Shown: positions 26,481 through 39,300 of the stretch, piece by piece
How the letters are laid out: every line of letters begins with the position of its first letter
Numbering within the stretch: the first letter of the stretch is position 1
Source of the DNA: Saxidomus purpurata
Taxonomy: Eukaryota; Mollusca; Bivalvia; Venerida; Veneridae
Assembly (NCBI GenBank): GCA_022818135.1
Contig: JAFMSR010000007.1
Span: 26,678,415-26,742,414 of the forward strand
Direction of reading: 5' to 3'
Length of the DNA: 64,000 bases
Made by a program: the position numbers and the translations under genes
The notes under the pieces: model-generated
The model's input: only the letters and a program-made list of their open reading frames with translations
What the model was told of the DNA's origin: nothing
Databases searched by the model: none

Positions 26481-27433
26481 ATAAAGTATTTACTTCCAGT
26501 TCAGCACATGTTAACCCTACTGAACAGGCTAACATTATGCTTATGGTCTTCTTTGTTTTATTACAACCACAACAACGAAACAAGAAGGCCAATTGAACTC
26601 TATTTCGCTCACCTTGATACCATTGACTGTCATATAAGGTCGCATTAGCAGGGTCGTACACGTGGGTTTTGAAAAACACATCAAATTCAAGGTTATCAAT
26701 AAAAAAGGTGAAAATACCATTAAAAATCGTGTGCAAAACTGCCGAAATGATCCAAATTTCTTGACTACGGTTTAACAAAAAATAAAGCAGGTCAACTTTC
26801 ATAGTCAATGTCATCCTGGTTAAATATTGAAATTTGTTTGCCAATCTGTACCCGTGGTCATATATTCGTTGCTGTAGCATAAAAACAAACAGTAAGTCAA
26901 CAGGTCAGTGGTCAGTAATCAAAAGTAAACGTTAAAATCTATTTGCAGAACTTGTCACATGATCCAAATTTCTTCATTGTAGCTCTAAAAACAAACAAAA
27001 CATGTCCAAAGATTGGGACCAGTATTAACCTCAGTATTGACTTTGAGGCAATGCTACACACCGACAACATGTAGCTTAGCTCTGGATATCATGGTTTTTG
27101 ACAAGATTTTAAAGTATTTTTATCTATTCTTTATATTAACAAGTGAACACTTGCGTATGGCCAGTTTTATAAAGGACCATGTGGTTATGCTACGTACAAA
27201 GTATCTAAGCTTCATGCCCTATGGTACATCTTTGTGTATTAAATAAGATTTTATAGAAGATAAAATATATAAACTCCGGACTTTTCAGTTTCTGACAAGA
27301 ATATTAATTTTTTAAATTTTGTCAATATTCGCTGTTTTTGAGAAAAAGCTTTTTAAAGTTTTTAGAATAGATGAAGGTCCGTCGTCCGTTCGTCCATTTT
27401 ATGTCCGTCCGTTCGTCTGTCTGCCAGTCGTCC
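26481..27433. repeat. Repeat-derived DNA before the first gap
   Basis: A 137-codon minus-strand frame (26467-26880) has no recognisable domain. Its 26750 segment recurs as gatccaaatttcttcattg near 26962, which suggests a dispersed repeat. 27030-27250 matches the tctaagctctatgcc modules of the 32.7 kb repeat. 27375-27433 is a gtccgtccgttcgtc run that leads into the gap. Confidence 0.4.
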
Positions 27434-27933
27434 NNNNNNNNNNNNNNNNNNNNNNNNNNNNNNNNNNNNNNNNNNNNNNNNNNNNNNNNNNNNNNNNNNN
27501 NNNNNNNNNNNNNNNNNNNNNNNNNNNNNNNNNNNNNNNNNNNNNNNNNNNNNNNNNNNNNNNNNNNNNNNNNNNNNNNNNNNNNNNNNNNNNNNNNNNN
27601 NNNNNNNNNNNNNNNNNNNNNNNNNNNNNNNNNNNNNNNNNNNNNNNNNNNNNNNNNNNNNNNNNNNNNNNNNNNNNNNNNNNNNNNNNNNNNNNNNNNN
27701 NNNNNNNNNNNNNNNNNNNNNNNNNNNNNNNNNNNNNNNNNNNNNNNNNNNNNNNNNNNNNNNNNNNNNNNNNNNNNNNNNNNNNNNNNNNNNNNNNNNN
27801 NNNNNNNNNNNNNNNNNNNNNNNNNNNNNNNNNNNNNNNNNNNNNNNNNNNNNNNNNNNNNNNNNNNNNNNNNNNNNNNNNNNNNNNNNNNNNNNNNNNN
27901 NNNNNNNNNNNNNNNNNNNNNNNNNNNNNNNNN
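27434..27933. other. Assembly gap, 500 N
   Basis: Exactly 500 N, a placeholder of unknown true length. The left edge is a gtcc-rich short repeat, a likely cause of the break. Confidence 0.98.
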
Positions 27934-29005
27934 GTTATGTGACCTGTATTCTATAAAATATTGAACAAACAAAAAAAAAAGAAATACGTCGATTTCCGTA
28001 CAAACGATAAAAAAACTCTCTCTCTCTCTTTCGTATTATGGCCTGGGAGTATACTGGATTTAGAAGCAATGAATTAAAAACGTTACTTAAAAAAGAAAAT
28101 TTAGATTTAGATTTTTATTTTGGATGAACATAAACTTTCCATAATAGGTGGCTAAATGCGAATTACAGTACTAAAATATTTCTGTACCCTTGAGAGACAT
28201 GTCTGTAACTTTGAGAAATATCACTCAAAAATAGAAAGATATCTCTCAAATGATGTTAAACATATACCTCTTTCGGTTTAAAAGTTCGTTTGGAAATCTA
28301 AGAAAATAGCTTTCTCTTTATGGAACTAAGGAGATGTATTTATAATGTGAATATTTCCTGCAGTCAATGAATAAATAGAAAAACCGCTCGATGAGTCATT
28401 TTTCAATTGAAGTCTTATTTCTTTTGAGAAAAATATCTCTATAAAAAATTAGCCTCAATCAAAGATCATCTCAACAGAGTCAAGGGAAGAAGAAATTGTG
28501 AAGATGTTGTAAAATATCCAGGAAAGACATGAGGTAATGACTACATGACGACTTATGCATGTCTACTCACCACAATGCACCTTCCGTGTCCTCACCTCTA
28601 TAGGGAATTCTGCATAGTGAATTTCTAAATATAAAAGCCTTTTTATTGTGGAAGTTTTGTTGTATTTTTTTTTTTGAATACTGCAATCAGAAATCATTGC
28701 ACAAAATTCAGTTGTAAACTGTGAGCACGTAAATAATAAACCTCCGTTCAGTCACATGTGTTAGGCATTGACCCAGGATAGTAAAATAATGCTTAACAGT
28801 ATGGGTACCAGTACAGTATTAAAACAATATAAAGTGGGGCTTCTTTCAGAAAAAGTAAGCATATGTTACTATCCTAGGTCTGTGCTAGCACCTGTGACAC
28901 AAATGGGCTATCTTATACACTATTATTTGTTAAAATGGCAAGTTATGTGTTTCAATTTTAGACTCTTAATCCAGATATAGATAGTTTCCAAGGTAATTTC
29001 CCGTC
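27934..29005. other. Intergenic, no gene seen
   Basis: AT-rich with a short (ct)n run at about 28014-28030. No coding signal recognised. Confidence 0.45.
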
Positions 29006-29007
29006 TT

Positions 29008-29778
29008 GAATGTGGAACATAAGTCCTGGAAGAGAAGGAAGTGGTCGATTGAACATTGGTCCTTGAGGAGGAGGAGGAGGAAGTGGCTAGTGGAACATTT
29101 GTACTGAAAGAGGAGGAAGTATTCAGTGGAACATCGGTCCTGGAAGAGAAGAAAATGGTCGGTGAAACATTGGTCCTTGCGGAGGAGGAAGCGGTTAGTG
29201 GATCATTGGCCCTGGACGAGAAAGAAGTGGTTAGTGGAATATTGGTCCTGGACGAGGAAGTGGTCGATTGAACATTGGTCCTTGAGGAGGAAAAGGTCCT
29301 TGAGGAGGAGAAGGTAGTGGTCGGTGGATCATTGGTCCTGGAATAGAAAGAAGTGGTCGGTGAAACATTGGTCCTGGAAAAGAAGGAAGTGGTCGATTGA
29401 ACACTGGTTCTTGAAGAGGAGGAGAAGGAAGTGGTCGGTGAAACATTGGTCCTGGAAAAGATGGAAGTGGTCGATTGAACACTGGTTCTTTAGGAGGAAG
29501 AGAAGAAAATGGTCGGTGGAACATTGGTCCTTGAGGAGGAGGAAATGGTCGCTTGATCATTGATCATTGAAGAAAAGGAAATGGTGGGTGAAACATTGGT
29601 CCTTGAGGAGGAGAAGGAAGTTGTCGCTGGTTCATTGATCATTGAAGAGAAGGAAAGGTCGGTGAAACATTGGTCCTTGAGGAGGAGAAGGAAGTGGTCA
29701 GTGGAACATTGGTCCTTGAAGAGAAGGAAGTGGTCGGTGGAACATTGGTCCTGGAGGAGGAAGAAGTGGCCGCTACCT
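29008..29778 (-). repeat. Minisatellite of about 36 bp; minus strand reads as a decayed proline-rich repeat protein
   Basis: About 20 units of 33-42 bp, mostly near 36 bp. On the plus strand a unit reads like gtcctggaagagaaggaagt then ggtcggtgaaacattg. On the minus strand the unit encodes roughly GPMFHRPLPSLP or GPMFHRPLPSPPQ, and 29231-29560 is open for 109 codons of this. Elsewhere the unit's CGA arginine codon has become TGA, TAA or TAG. Two indels or micro-duplications (29555-29575 and near 29645-29655) also break the frame. Plus-strand frames are trp/lys/glu-rich by-products. Either a dead tandem-repeat gene or a minisatellite that happens to be open. Confidence 0.7.
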
Positions 29779-30342
29779 GATGGTCGTAATTTTGAACATC
29801 AATAGATACAATACAAGCTAGTGAATGTTCTTATGTTAGTCATCAATATAATAGGTTTATCAATTTTGACATTCACCCATTTACTTCATGAAATTATTGC
29901 AATATTTCCGGTTTTAAAAGGTTTACTTATAACCGCAAACATAAATAATGTAAGAGCAAGAAATGGTGGATTTTCTTTAAAATTTATCGAGTGATCATCC
30001 AATTCGCCACCATTTTTCACATAGTGACTTTGTCCGACCATTATTGGGTTCCTTTATAGTTTTCCTTTTGTCTATTTTCCGCCAAAATCAAACCGCTTCA
30101 GTAGATAAATGATAAAGTTCGGATTGTCTTTTAATTGCAAAAAGGCAAACGAAGTCACAAAGTTTGACCTTAGCGTCCATTTTCGATCCCCCTCATCATT
30201 TAGAAATCAGACAAGATACATGTAGGAGGGAGGGACAGAAAAATGTAGAAAAATGTAGTACATGTACTATTTTGTGCAAAACTCAAAATAAAAGTTAAAC
30301 GACCCCTTTTGGTATAGAAACGTTTTATCACGCTGAACAGTT
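29779..30342. other. 3' flank of the SLC17 gene, no other gene seen
   Basis: Downstream of the SLC17 stop on the minus strand. I could not fix a polyadenylation signal with confidence. Confidence 0.4.
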
Positions 30343-33300
30343 TCAATAATCTCCTTCATCGTCTTTGTCAGTTTCAGTTCTTACTTCCATTTCTGTGTTA
30401 GCATCCGTACACTTGTCAACTTTTGCCCACTCTTGGAGAGTTGCTTCTCCAAACAAACAATACACTATACCGCCAAAAATGTTAAGTCCTGCCGCAAGGT
30501 AGAACACATTTTGCCATTCTTTTTGTAGACCCTAGAAATAAATAAAGGATAAAGATATGCCGCTCGTACGAAAAATTACGCCCCGACTATAGGCGGAATA
30601 CGCCTTCGATTGAATATAGTACAGGGTGCTTTAGGATGGAAACTATCTCACTTAGTTACTCAGATAAATCATAAAATTGATAAATACATGTAGTTATCAT
30701 AACTATGGAAAAAGTCGAAATATACGATTTTATTCAACTGATGTACGAGCAGTATACATTGCACTGCGCGGATGACGCGAGGAGTATGTGTTGGTATTCA
30801 AAGCGGCTGAAAAAAACCAGCTGGCCTGTGTTCATCGAGGTACTAGAGCTACTAGTAAGCGAAAGGATCACGTGAGCATCATACGGCATAGGACAATGGA
30901 AAACGTAAAAACGACAGAGTATGTAACAGTAGTGTTGTGTGTGTATGTGTTAGTGTGGGGGTCGCCCTAGAAGGCGTATTGCCCCTTTGAAACGTATTGT
31001 AACTTGTTTTCTTCTCTTGCAATCATGGTGATTGCTTACACAATATCAAAGCTTAATGTATCGTAATATTTCGTGTTGATAAAGTTTTAGTATCATGCTA
31101 AAATGGTCTGCTTGAACGCCTACACAAAGGGCAAATCTCATTAAAGGGGACAAGAAATCTCAAAAGTGTTATGATCTCTGAAGAGTAAACTTCCCTTCCT
31201 AGAAGGACACAATCTTACAAGAGGCACTAAATGCCTCCGAGGGACTAAAAGGCCCCTGGAAGTGAAACATCTCCACCCATTGTAAAAAAGGCGCATGCCT
31301 TACTACCGACCAGCTACGCGGCCTGTTTGTCAAGAAAGTGCAGAAACTGTTATCCCTAAACTGTTATCCCTAACCACTGAAATTGTATAGTGAATATAAA
31401 TTTAATTTTTTCTAGTTCTTTGAACACCCTAGATGGCGACTTAAAGTGAAAATTCTTCGGTACGTAAGATGCTTAGGTAAAAATTTTTTCCTTACATTTG
31501 GTGTCATGAGTCCAGCTACTGTAGCAGATAAAATCACAGCGCCATTAGCAGGGGCATTGGTGATAGCGAAAGCTGTTCCCGAAAATCTGAAAATGTTATA
31601 ATAAAATGTTTGTGAGAAAAAAATCTTGAGACAAAATCAAGCTCAATATCAAACTCAATATCAACTAGCAACCTGACTGACCGGCCGGAAATGGGCCCTA
31701 ATACACAGAAAAATAAATACTTATGTTATGGGAAAAGGTCATACAAGCATGTAATATTATATGATTACACGAATACTTACATGCCTGCATATTCTGTGTA
31801 AGAAGGAATGTACCCACCATGAGACAGGCCGCCAAAAATACATGATACACAAATCAATGCAACAGCAAGAAAACGTAATTCGTATGTCACATGACCAGCA
31901 AGGATGATGCACACAGTAGATCCACAAAGACCTGGGAAATATGTAATACTATGTTCAACGGAAACTTACAATTTGCAGGAAGTCATAGAACACGTTGTTG
32001 ACGGTAACATGTCGTAAACACATGATATGTGAAGAAATTCTGTTTTTTTTTGCATCAATTCTAAGAGATATTGTGGCAGGAAGCTAAGACAACCGACTAT
32101 AACTAGTATAGCTTGCACGACAAAATGGATCAAGTGTGGTAAATTTCACACGTGTAGTAAAGACAATGCATCATTACTGGTAAGGTGAAGTTATAACATG
32201 CATGACCATGGAACATCTTGACCGTTTATTAAATGTAACATACTTCTTTGACAAAAAGTATATCCTTTTTAAACAGGACATTATTTCTACTATTTACTTT
32301 CAACATGTGTTGCTAAGCTCACTTATTGCTGTTAATGTTTTCCTTGTAGTTTGCACACTCAGCAGTCTTTTATTGATAATTGCTGCAGAAAGTGTTCCAG
32401 AAAACATCCATGTCACTGAGGAGAATACATAAGGCAATGCCGAGAAGAAACCATTCTGCAAAGGATGCACACTTTTAATTACAATATAATTACTCAGGAT
32501 TTGTCGTCATCAATAGATAAAATACATACAAGCTATAGGCAGATATCAAAACATGGGGAATATACTGCCCTGTCAAAATTGATCCATACTGGTTTTCCAA
32601 TCAATTTATTTTATAAGTATACACATCACGTACTTCCAATATTCAGTAAAACTTCGAACTAGACAGCATTATACTTAATGCACATAATGATACTTACGGT
32701 AAAACAAGAGGGAAAAGATGGCCCCATATCGCTCCTCTGGCTACCATTAGCTATAATACAAGGTCATCAATAGCAGAAAGGGTCAATTTTGGTTATGATT
32801 TGAGCATTCTTGGCAGAGGTCAACTAGGCAATGATACACGCCGAATATCTAAGCTCTATGCCTTGTGTTTTAGATATAAAGATTTTTAAAAGTTGTTCCT
32901 ATATAAGCCTATGTAAAAACAAGTCACCCCCGGGCAGGGTTAATTTTGACCCGGGGTCATGATTTGAACAATTTTGGCAGAGGTTCACTAGGCAATGCCA
33001 CATGCTAAATAGGTAAGCTCTAGGCCTTGTGGTTTCTGAGAAGAACATTAAAAAAATCCAATATATATAAGCATCTCTGTAAAAACAAGAAACCCCCGGG
33101 CAGGGTAAATTTTGACTCAGGGGTCATAATTTGAACAATCTAAGTAGAGTTCCACTAGGCAATGTCACATGCTAAATATCTAAGCTCTATGCCTTGTGGT
33201 TTCAAAGATCTTTTTTTACTTTTTCCTACATAAGCTTATAAAAAAAAGTGACCCCTGGATGGTGTCAATTTTGACCAAGGTTTCATAATTTGTACTATCT

Positions 33301-36300
33301 TGGTAGAGGTCCACTTAGTAATGCCACATGCTAAATATGTAAGTTCTAGGTCTTGTAGTTTCAGAGATAAAGATTTTTAAAGTTTTTCCTACATAAACCT
33401 ATGCAAAAACAAGTGACACCCAGGCGGAATCAATTTTAGCCCGGGGTCATAATTTGAACACTCTTTTTAGAGGTCCACAAGGTAATGCCACATGTCACAT
33501 GCCAAATACCGAAGCTCTAGGCATTCCTGTTTTTGAGAAGATGATTTTGGCAACCAAAGTTCTGCACGGAATGGAATTATTTGAACAACTATGAGAGGGC
33601 CTCATGCAAGGAATATCCCTGCCAAGTTTAATCATCATTAGCCAAGTGGTTTCAGAGGAGATGTCGTTTGAAGGAAAATGTTAACGGACGTACAAACGAA
33701 GGATGCCGGACGGTGAGTGATCCTAAAAGCCCACTCTGGCACTTTGTGCGAGGTGAGCGAAAATCACAACATTTTGGTCAAATTTTCAATCCTTTCCCCG
33801 AACTCTTGATAATATGAAACAAGCCAGGACACTTTTCAGTACTTAGGTCGTTGATTTTATCTTATCGTTGGCACCGGATAACCCTTGTGACCAGAAGTGT
33901 TTAATTATTTTAGTTTTCAGGTAATAAGGCAAGATGATCATGCAATTTATCTATTATTTTTGTATGGCGTTCGTATTGTATGTTTTTAACTCACCGGCTG
34001 AATAAAATTAAAGAACTATTTACGCGTGGCAGGTACGATAATGATCTATTTCTGAGGTTTTTTGAAAAATATTAAAGCAATTTCACTCTACTGTTTCCTA
34101 TAGGATTGTTGTAGACAATAACCTTATCAAACAATACCAATAAAGTCATTTTCTCTTACCTCGGTTATTACGTAAGCAAAACTTTCTTTGAGGAACAATG
34201 GTATGTTAATAACAATAGTGAACAGACTCCAGTTGAAAACAAAATTGACGATGGTTGCAGCCCACTGTGGCCTCGAAAGTAATATTGATTTCCATGGTGT
34301 TGGGAGTGCAGACTTCTAAAATACATATGGAATACTTGGGAAAAGTTGCCGAGCAATGAACACATAAGAAGGTATATAGGGCTGCAAACAAGTTGTTTGT
34401 CCGTGTTTGATTGTTTGCAGTTAAGTACATTTCAGTAGGTTGAGACAATGGGGTGAAAGCATGGGAATATACTGTATATTTGGTAATTTTCGCCAATATT
34501 ATATTTTCGCTATTTTCCGCTTATTTCCAACTTCGCTAACTCAGAATTTCTTGAAAGATTCAGTTTACATAGATTTATGAATTCAGTATTTTCCTTTCGC
34601 AAACTTTTAATTCGCGAATTCGCGACTAACTACGTCTGCTATAAAATCGTGAAATGTTCGCATCGCATAAATTACCAAATTGAATTATCAGAATAAATTT
34701 TCTATTTTTAATGACATGTGTATTTGTTTTTCTTCTATTGTCAAAATGAAATTTAATAAAAATGGCAGAAATAGTAAAATTATGTAATTAAATGGAGCCA
34801 AGTTAGATGACATACTTTGCTTGTGTTCACAGTAGGGGCCATAAGCTGGTCCTTCTCAGCCTGTGTGATGTTGGGGTGTTGTTCCGGTGTATTACGAATC
34901 TCGTACAACCATAGCAACATAAATACTAGAGTAACACCACCTGTTAAGATGATAATTAAACTTAACTTGCAGGAAGCCTACTTGTGTAATGAGCATGTAA
35001 GCTAGTTCCCAACGCGTATACAAGAAACTGCAACAAGAGGGCCATAGTGGCCCTATATCGCTCATCTGAGAACCATTGTACCCATGGTTAAACTTTTATT
35101 CTGGCTCCTGGATGTTGCCAACTTAGACACAAGCAGTATAATCTTAATAAGTTTTGTAAATGGCACTGCTACAAGCCTAATATGAAAACTCTGTTTTGAT
35201 CAATAGTGTGTTAAAATTTACCTGATACATGTATATATGTAAAACAAGTGACCCCTGGGGATCACTTTAAGAGGAATGATTTGAACAACTTGGTAGAGGT
35301 CTACTACACAATACTACATACTAAATATCTAAGCTCCCGGTCTTATGCTTTCGGACAATAAGTGTTTTTAAGTTTCCCTTATATAAGTAAGCTTTTACAT
35401 ACAGCTGTGAATAACATGACATGTACATGTATTTCTCTTTATAATTTATTATCATACAAAATTTTATTTGTTATCCACAGATATTTACATTTTCCCTGAA
35501 ATAATATCTCATTTTTTATTTTCACCAAGCTAATCTTAACTAATCCGCCAGCTTACATTTCGAACTACAAAAATATTCTGTATTCTGTACAATTTAGTTA
35601 TTATGTTCAAATAGTTGTAAAACTGGCCACTACCCAAACCTACTGTACAAATTATAAGACACAACCAAAACATAATATATGCATATACAATCTTAGTGTA
35701 CATTCATCGTGTTACCGTGAACATAGAATATGGTGGACCATCCCATCACACAAAGTAATCCGGAAGTGACGTAAGCCAAAACTATACCTACAGGCTGCCC
35801 TGAAGAAGTAGAAAGTAGAGAAAGAAAACATGTGGATTTATTTACCAATCACATTACAAATTCAGTTGTAGAATTAAAGCTGCTCGCTCTCAGTTACCGT
35901 TGAAAAAAATATTTAAAAAAAAATTGACATGCTTGTACATTAATATAAAACTAAAGCTAGAATCAAAATATAAGCAAAAATCTAGATAGAAATTTGCAGA
36001 AATCGATTGAAAATGTCGGATACAATTTGGTGGCGTATTATTTGAAATTTAGAGATATACGTCACAGGAATTTATACTGGAGCCTTTTTATATGAATATA
36101 ATTATGTTCTAAAATACGTCATTTACATACAGTTTGAAGAACTTTATTTTTTTACCAAAATCTGAGAGCGAGCAGCTTTAGCCAATATATCCCAAAAAGA
36201 ACTGTAAATCTGAAGATACAATGTTGATTATAACTGAAAGAAAGCGAGCTACCAGACAAAATCACAACGCCAGAATTCTTCCTAGAAGAGAAAATGTCTG

Positions 36301-39300
36301 AGTACCTGCTTACCACCCGAAATCTAAGACAATCAGTGGTTACTCTACATTAGGACATTTATTCACCTACCAGATAGAGAAAACGACAGGACAGAAGCCC
36401 TTTCTTTCGATGTCGTCCAGTGCATCATTAAAGTGTACATTGCAGGGGTAAATGTTCCCTGAAACATAAAAGAAAAGAGCTCAAAACTGGTCCTTCCTAA
36501 GAGCAATGGTTGGAAAAACCGTTCGTCGTCTCTCGTACGTCCATTGTACATCCACATTTTCAAACGACGTCTCGACTGAAACCACTGAGCCAAAAATGAC
36601 GAACTTTTCAAGGATGTTTCTAGCATGGACGGATTACATATACCTTCAAAGTGGATACATGCAGAACTCTACCAAATTAATTCAAATAATTTTGATTCGT
36701 CGAAAACATGGCCGCCAGTGAATGATGCTAGTTTTTCCTATATGACTATATGGAACACTTTGAAAATCTACTTCTCTGAAACCATTGTTCAGATTTTCAA
36801 ACAATTTTACAGAAATGTGCCTTCGCTGACCCACTTCCAAATTCCTTCAAGAACTTTCGATTCGTCAAAAACATGGCCACCAGGGGATGGGGCTTGTTGT
36901 ACAAAACGTTACATAAGGAAATGTTCAAACATCATCTTGTACAAAACAATAATATGAATCATTTCCAGTTGGAAACATTGCTTCAATTCATAGTAGATCT
37001 ATAATAATTTACATACCCCGGAAAATCCAAGCAAAACTCGGATAACAAAAATAAAAGCATAGTTTGTTGATGCTGCAACTGGAGATAAGATAGAAAAAAT
37101 CGCCGATGACGCTAGACAGACGCTGATCACGTGTTTCCCGCCAAAATGGTGCGCAAAGTAACCTCCAGGAACCACGGAGAACACTGCACCATAGTAGCTT
37201 GCGGATAGGAGGAGTGATGTCTGTGCTCTATTCCAGCTGAATTCATGATGAACTTGTTGGTTCTGAAAGAAAAATAGACTGTACACATGTACTTCTTCAT
37301 GTAGATCATTTTCAAACAGTCATATGGAACTTTCATGTTTTTCCGATAATCGATTAGACGCGGCTTTTACACATTAAACAAAGAAGGGAGATTTCGGTTT
37401 AATCCTATTAAATAAAAAACCGTGTAATTAATCGTTTTTGCTTCGGTCAGACGAATTAATATTATTTTTCTTCTTTATAATGATGTAAATTTCAAAAAGA
37501 TTAATTTGGTATTTCACTTACCTTTTTTAATTAAAAAAGTACCACCGCATTTTCCATATGAAATGTTAAGGATTGCAAGACTTTTAGTCAGCTTTTTGGG
37601 TCATTTGTCTCAATACTTTGACCCATACATAGAACATCAATTATAAGATTGTTTTTGCTTCAGTGATATCGGCAAGGGAATTATATCAACTATAAATTGG
37701 TGTAAAAATAAATAAAATATTTGAAGGATTTCGCTTACCTTTTTAATATTTTTTATAAGTACAGTCAGTTAAAAATGTAATCGTAATATAGATCGGGCGC
37801 GTCCGTAATTTTCACGGAAGTTGTCGATTACTATCGTATTAAAATCGTGATGATTTTGTATTGTATTGTTGCTTTAAAACGTAAGGATGGCATAACTTAT
37901 ATGAAGAGGAAAAAAGTGCATAATGATTGTACCAATCTTTGAACGAGTCTCGGTATGCTTTATTCATGTGTAAATTAAATGAGTAAATTAAAAGGACTGC
38001 ATTTGGTTAAAGTTATATCTGTATTGTAGCAAAGTGACTAAATTTCACACTTGTTTCAACTTAACGTAAACAGGTAAATGTAACACCTGTGAAAAAAAGA
38101 TTTTGTGTATACATTGTAATTTTTACACATTTTCACGGGACTGTTGTAATGTCACACAAACACACATATACACAAGTACGTATGTCACTTTCAAATTGTG
38201 ACGCTTATTTTATATGAAAGAATTTGTTTTCAGAATCCGTTCGTCCGGATAGATCTCATCCGTTATAAATGTGGTGATGTTGTTTTTTTGTTGTTTTTTG
38301 CTTTGCTATTTGTGCGTATTTTGACAGTCGTTTACTTCTACTTTGGTCCCCCTATAAACATTTTGTAACTTAAAGGTGGTTGACAAATGAAAAAGTGAAG
38401 ACCAGTCAGAAATGGAAATCAGGTACATGTAATGTCGAAAAAATAATGTTTGTGAATTATGTACATTTAGTATTTTGATCAAATATCAGAAATTGAGAAA
38501 GAAAATGCAAATAAGATGTTATTACGGTAAACTTACATATTTTAAAGACACTTAAAATCTGTCATAAGAATTACCACTTGCGTTTTACAATATACCCCGG
38601 GGCAATAAAACACTAGAACGGATATGGATTATTAGGGTGCAATAAAAGGCTTTGTTAGTCTTGGTAATTTATTACCCTAAATGTGTGTATTATATATATC
38701 TATTTTATTGTACACCCATCTCAGAAACAATGAAATGTATTTTAGTTAGTTTAATAAATGTATTTCTGTTTGCTTTTAGAGAACAATTAACTACTGTGGA
38801 AAGGGACAACGAAAAAAGACCTTACTTGATTATTCCTTTTATTAACAAAAGTAACCTTTAAATAACTCGCACTTTAAAATAATTTTTTCGAAGAAACGTT
38901 CATGATTTCATGTGAATAATTTCGAAATAATCCTCGACACTTAAGTGTGTCGTTCAAGCTTCTGCTGTAGCACATTTATTTCTATCTTGTAGAATTTACG
39001 CACGTGTAACGTTGGCGTCAGGCACACGGGAAACAGTACCGTAATTAATTAAACAAAAGTAACATCTACCTTGTAAGTTATGTAAATAACACATTTTCAA
39101 AGATGACGCACACGTTCATGCATTGTGTCTGTCGTGTTGTTTGTTTTTTCACAGCTAACAGAATATGAAATCGATGACATCGATTTTGTATATGCCTAAT
39201 GAAAACTTCGTTATTTCATTGTTTCACAATTCAATATTAGAATCAAGCTACCAATCGCTTTCATATACTAAACATTGCGCGGACGATCTTTTTTAAAGGT

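Noticed and set aside
26467..26880. 137-codon minus-strand frame
   Set aside because: No recognisable domain or splice context, and part of its sequence recurs nearby, suggesting a dispersed repeat.
27319..27972. Open frames across the 27.4 kb gap
   Set aside because: They exist only because N was translated as unknown residues. The same holds for the frames across 48.6-49.2 kb and 59.8-60.4 kb.
29056..29805. Plus-strand trp/lys/glu-rich frames
   Set aside because: Mirror readings of the minisatellite. They are broken into short pieces in different frames, while the minus strand gives a consistent unit.
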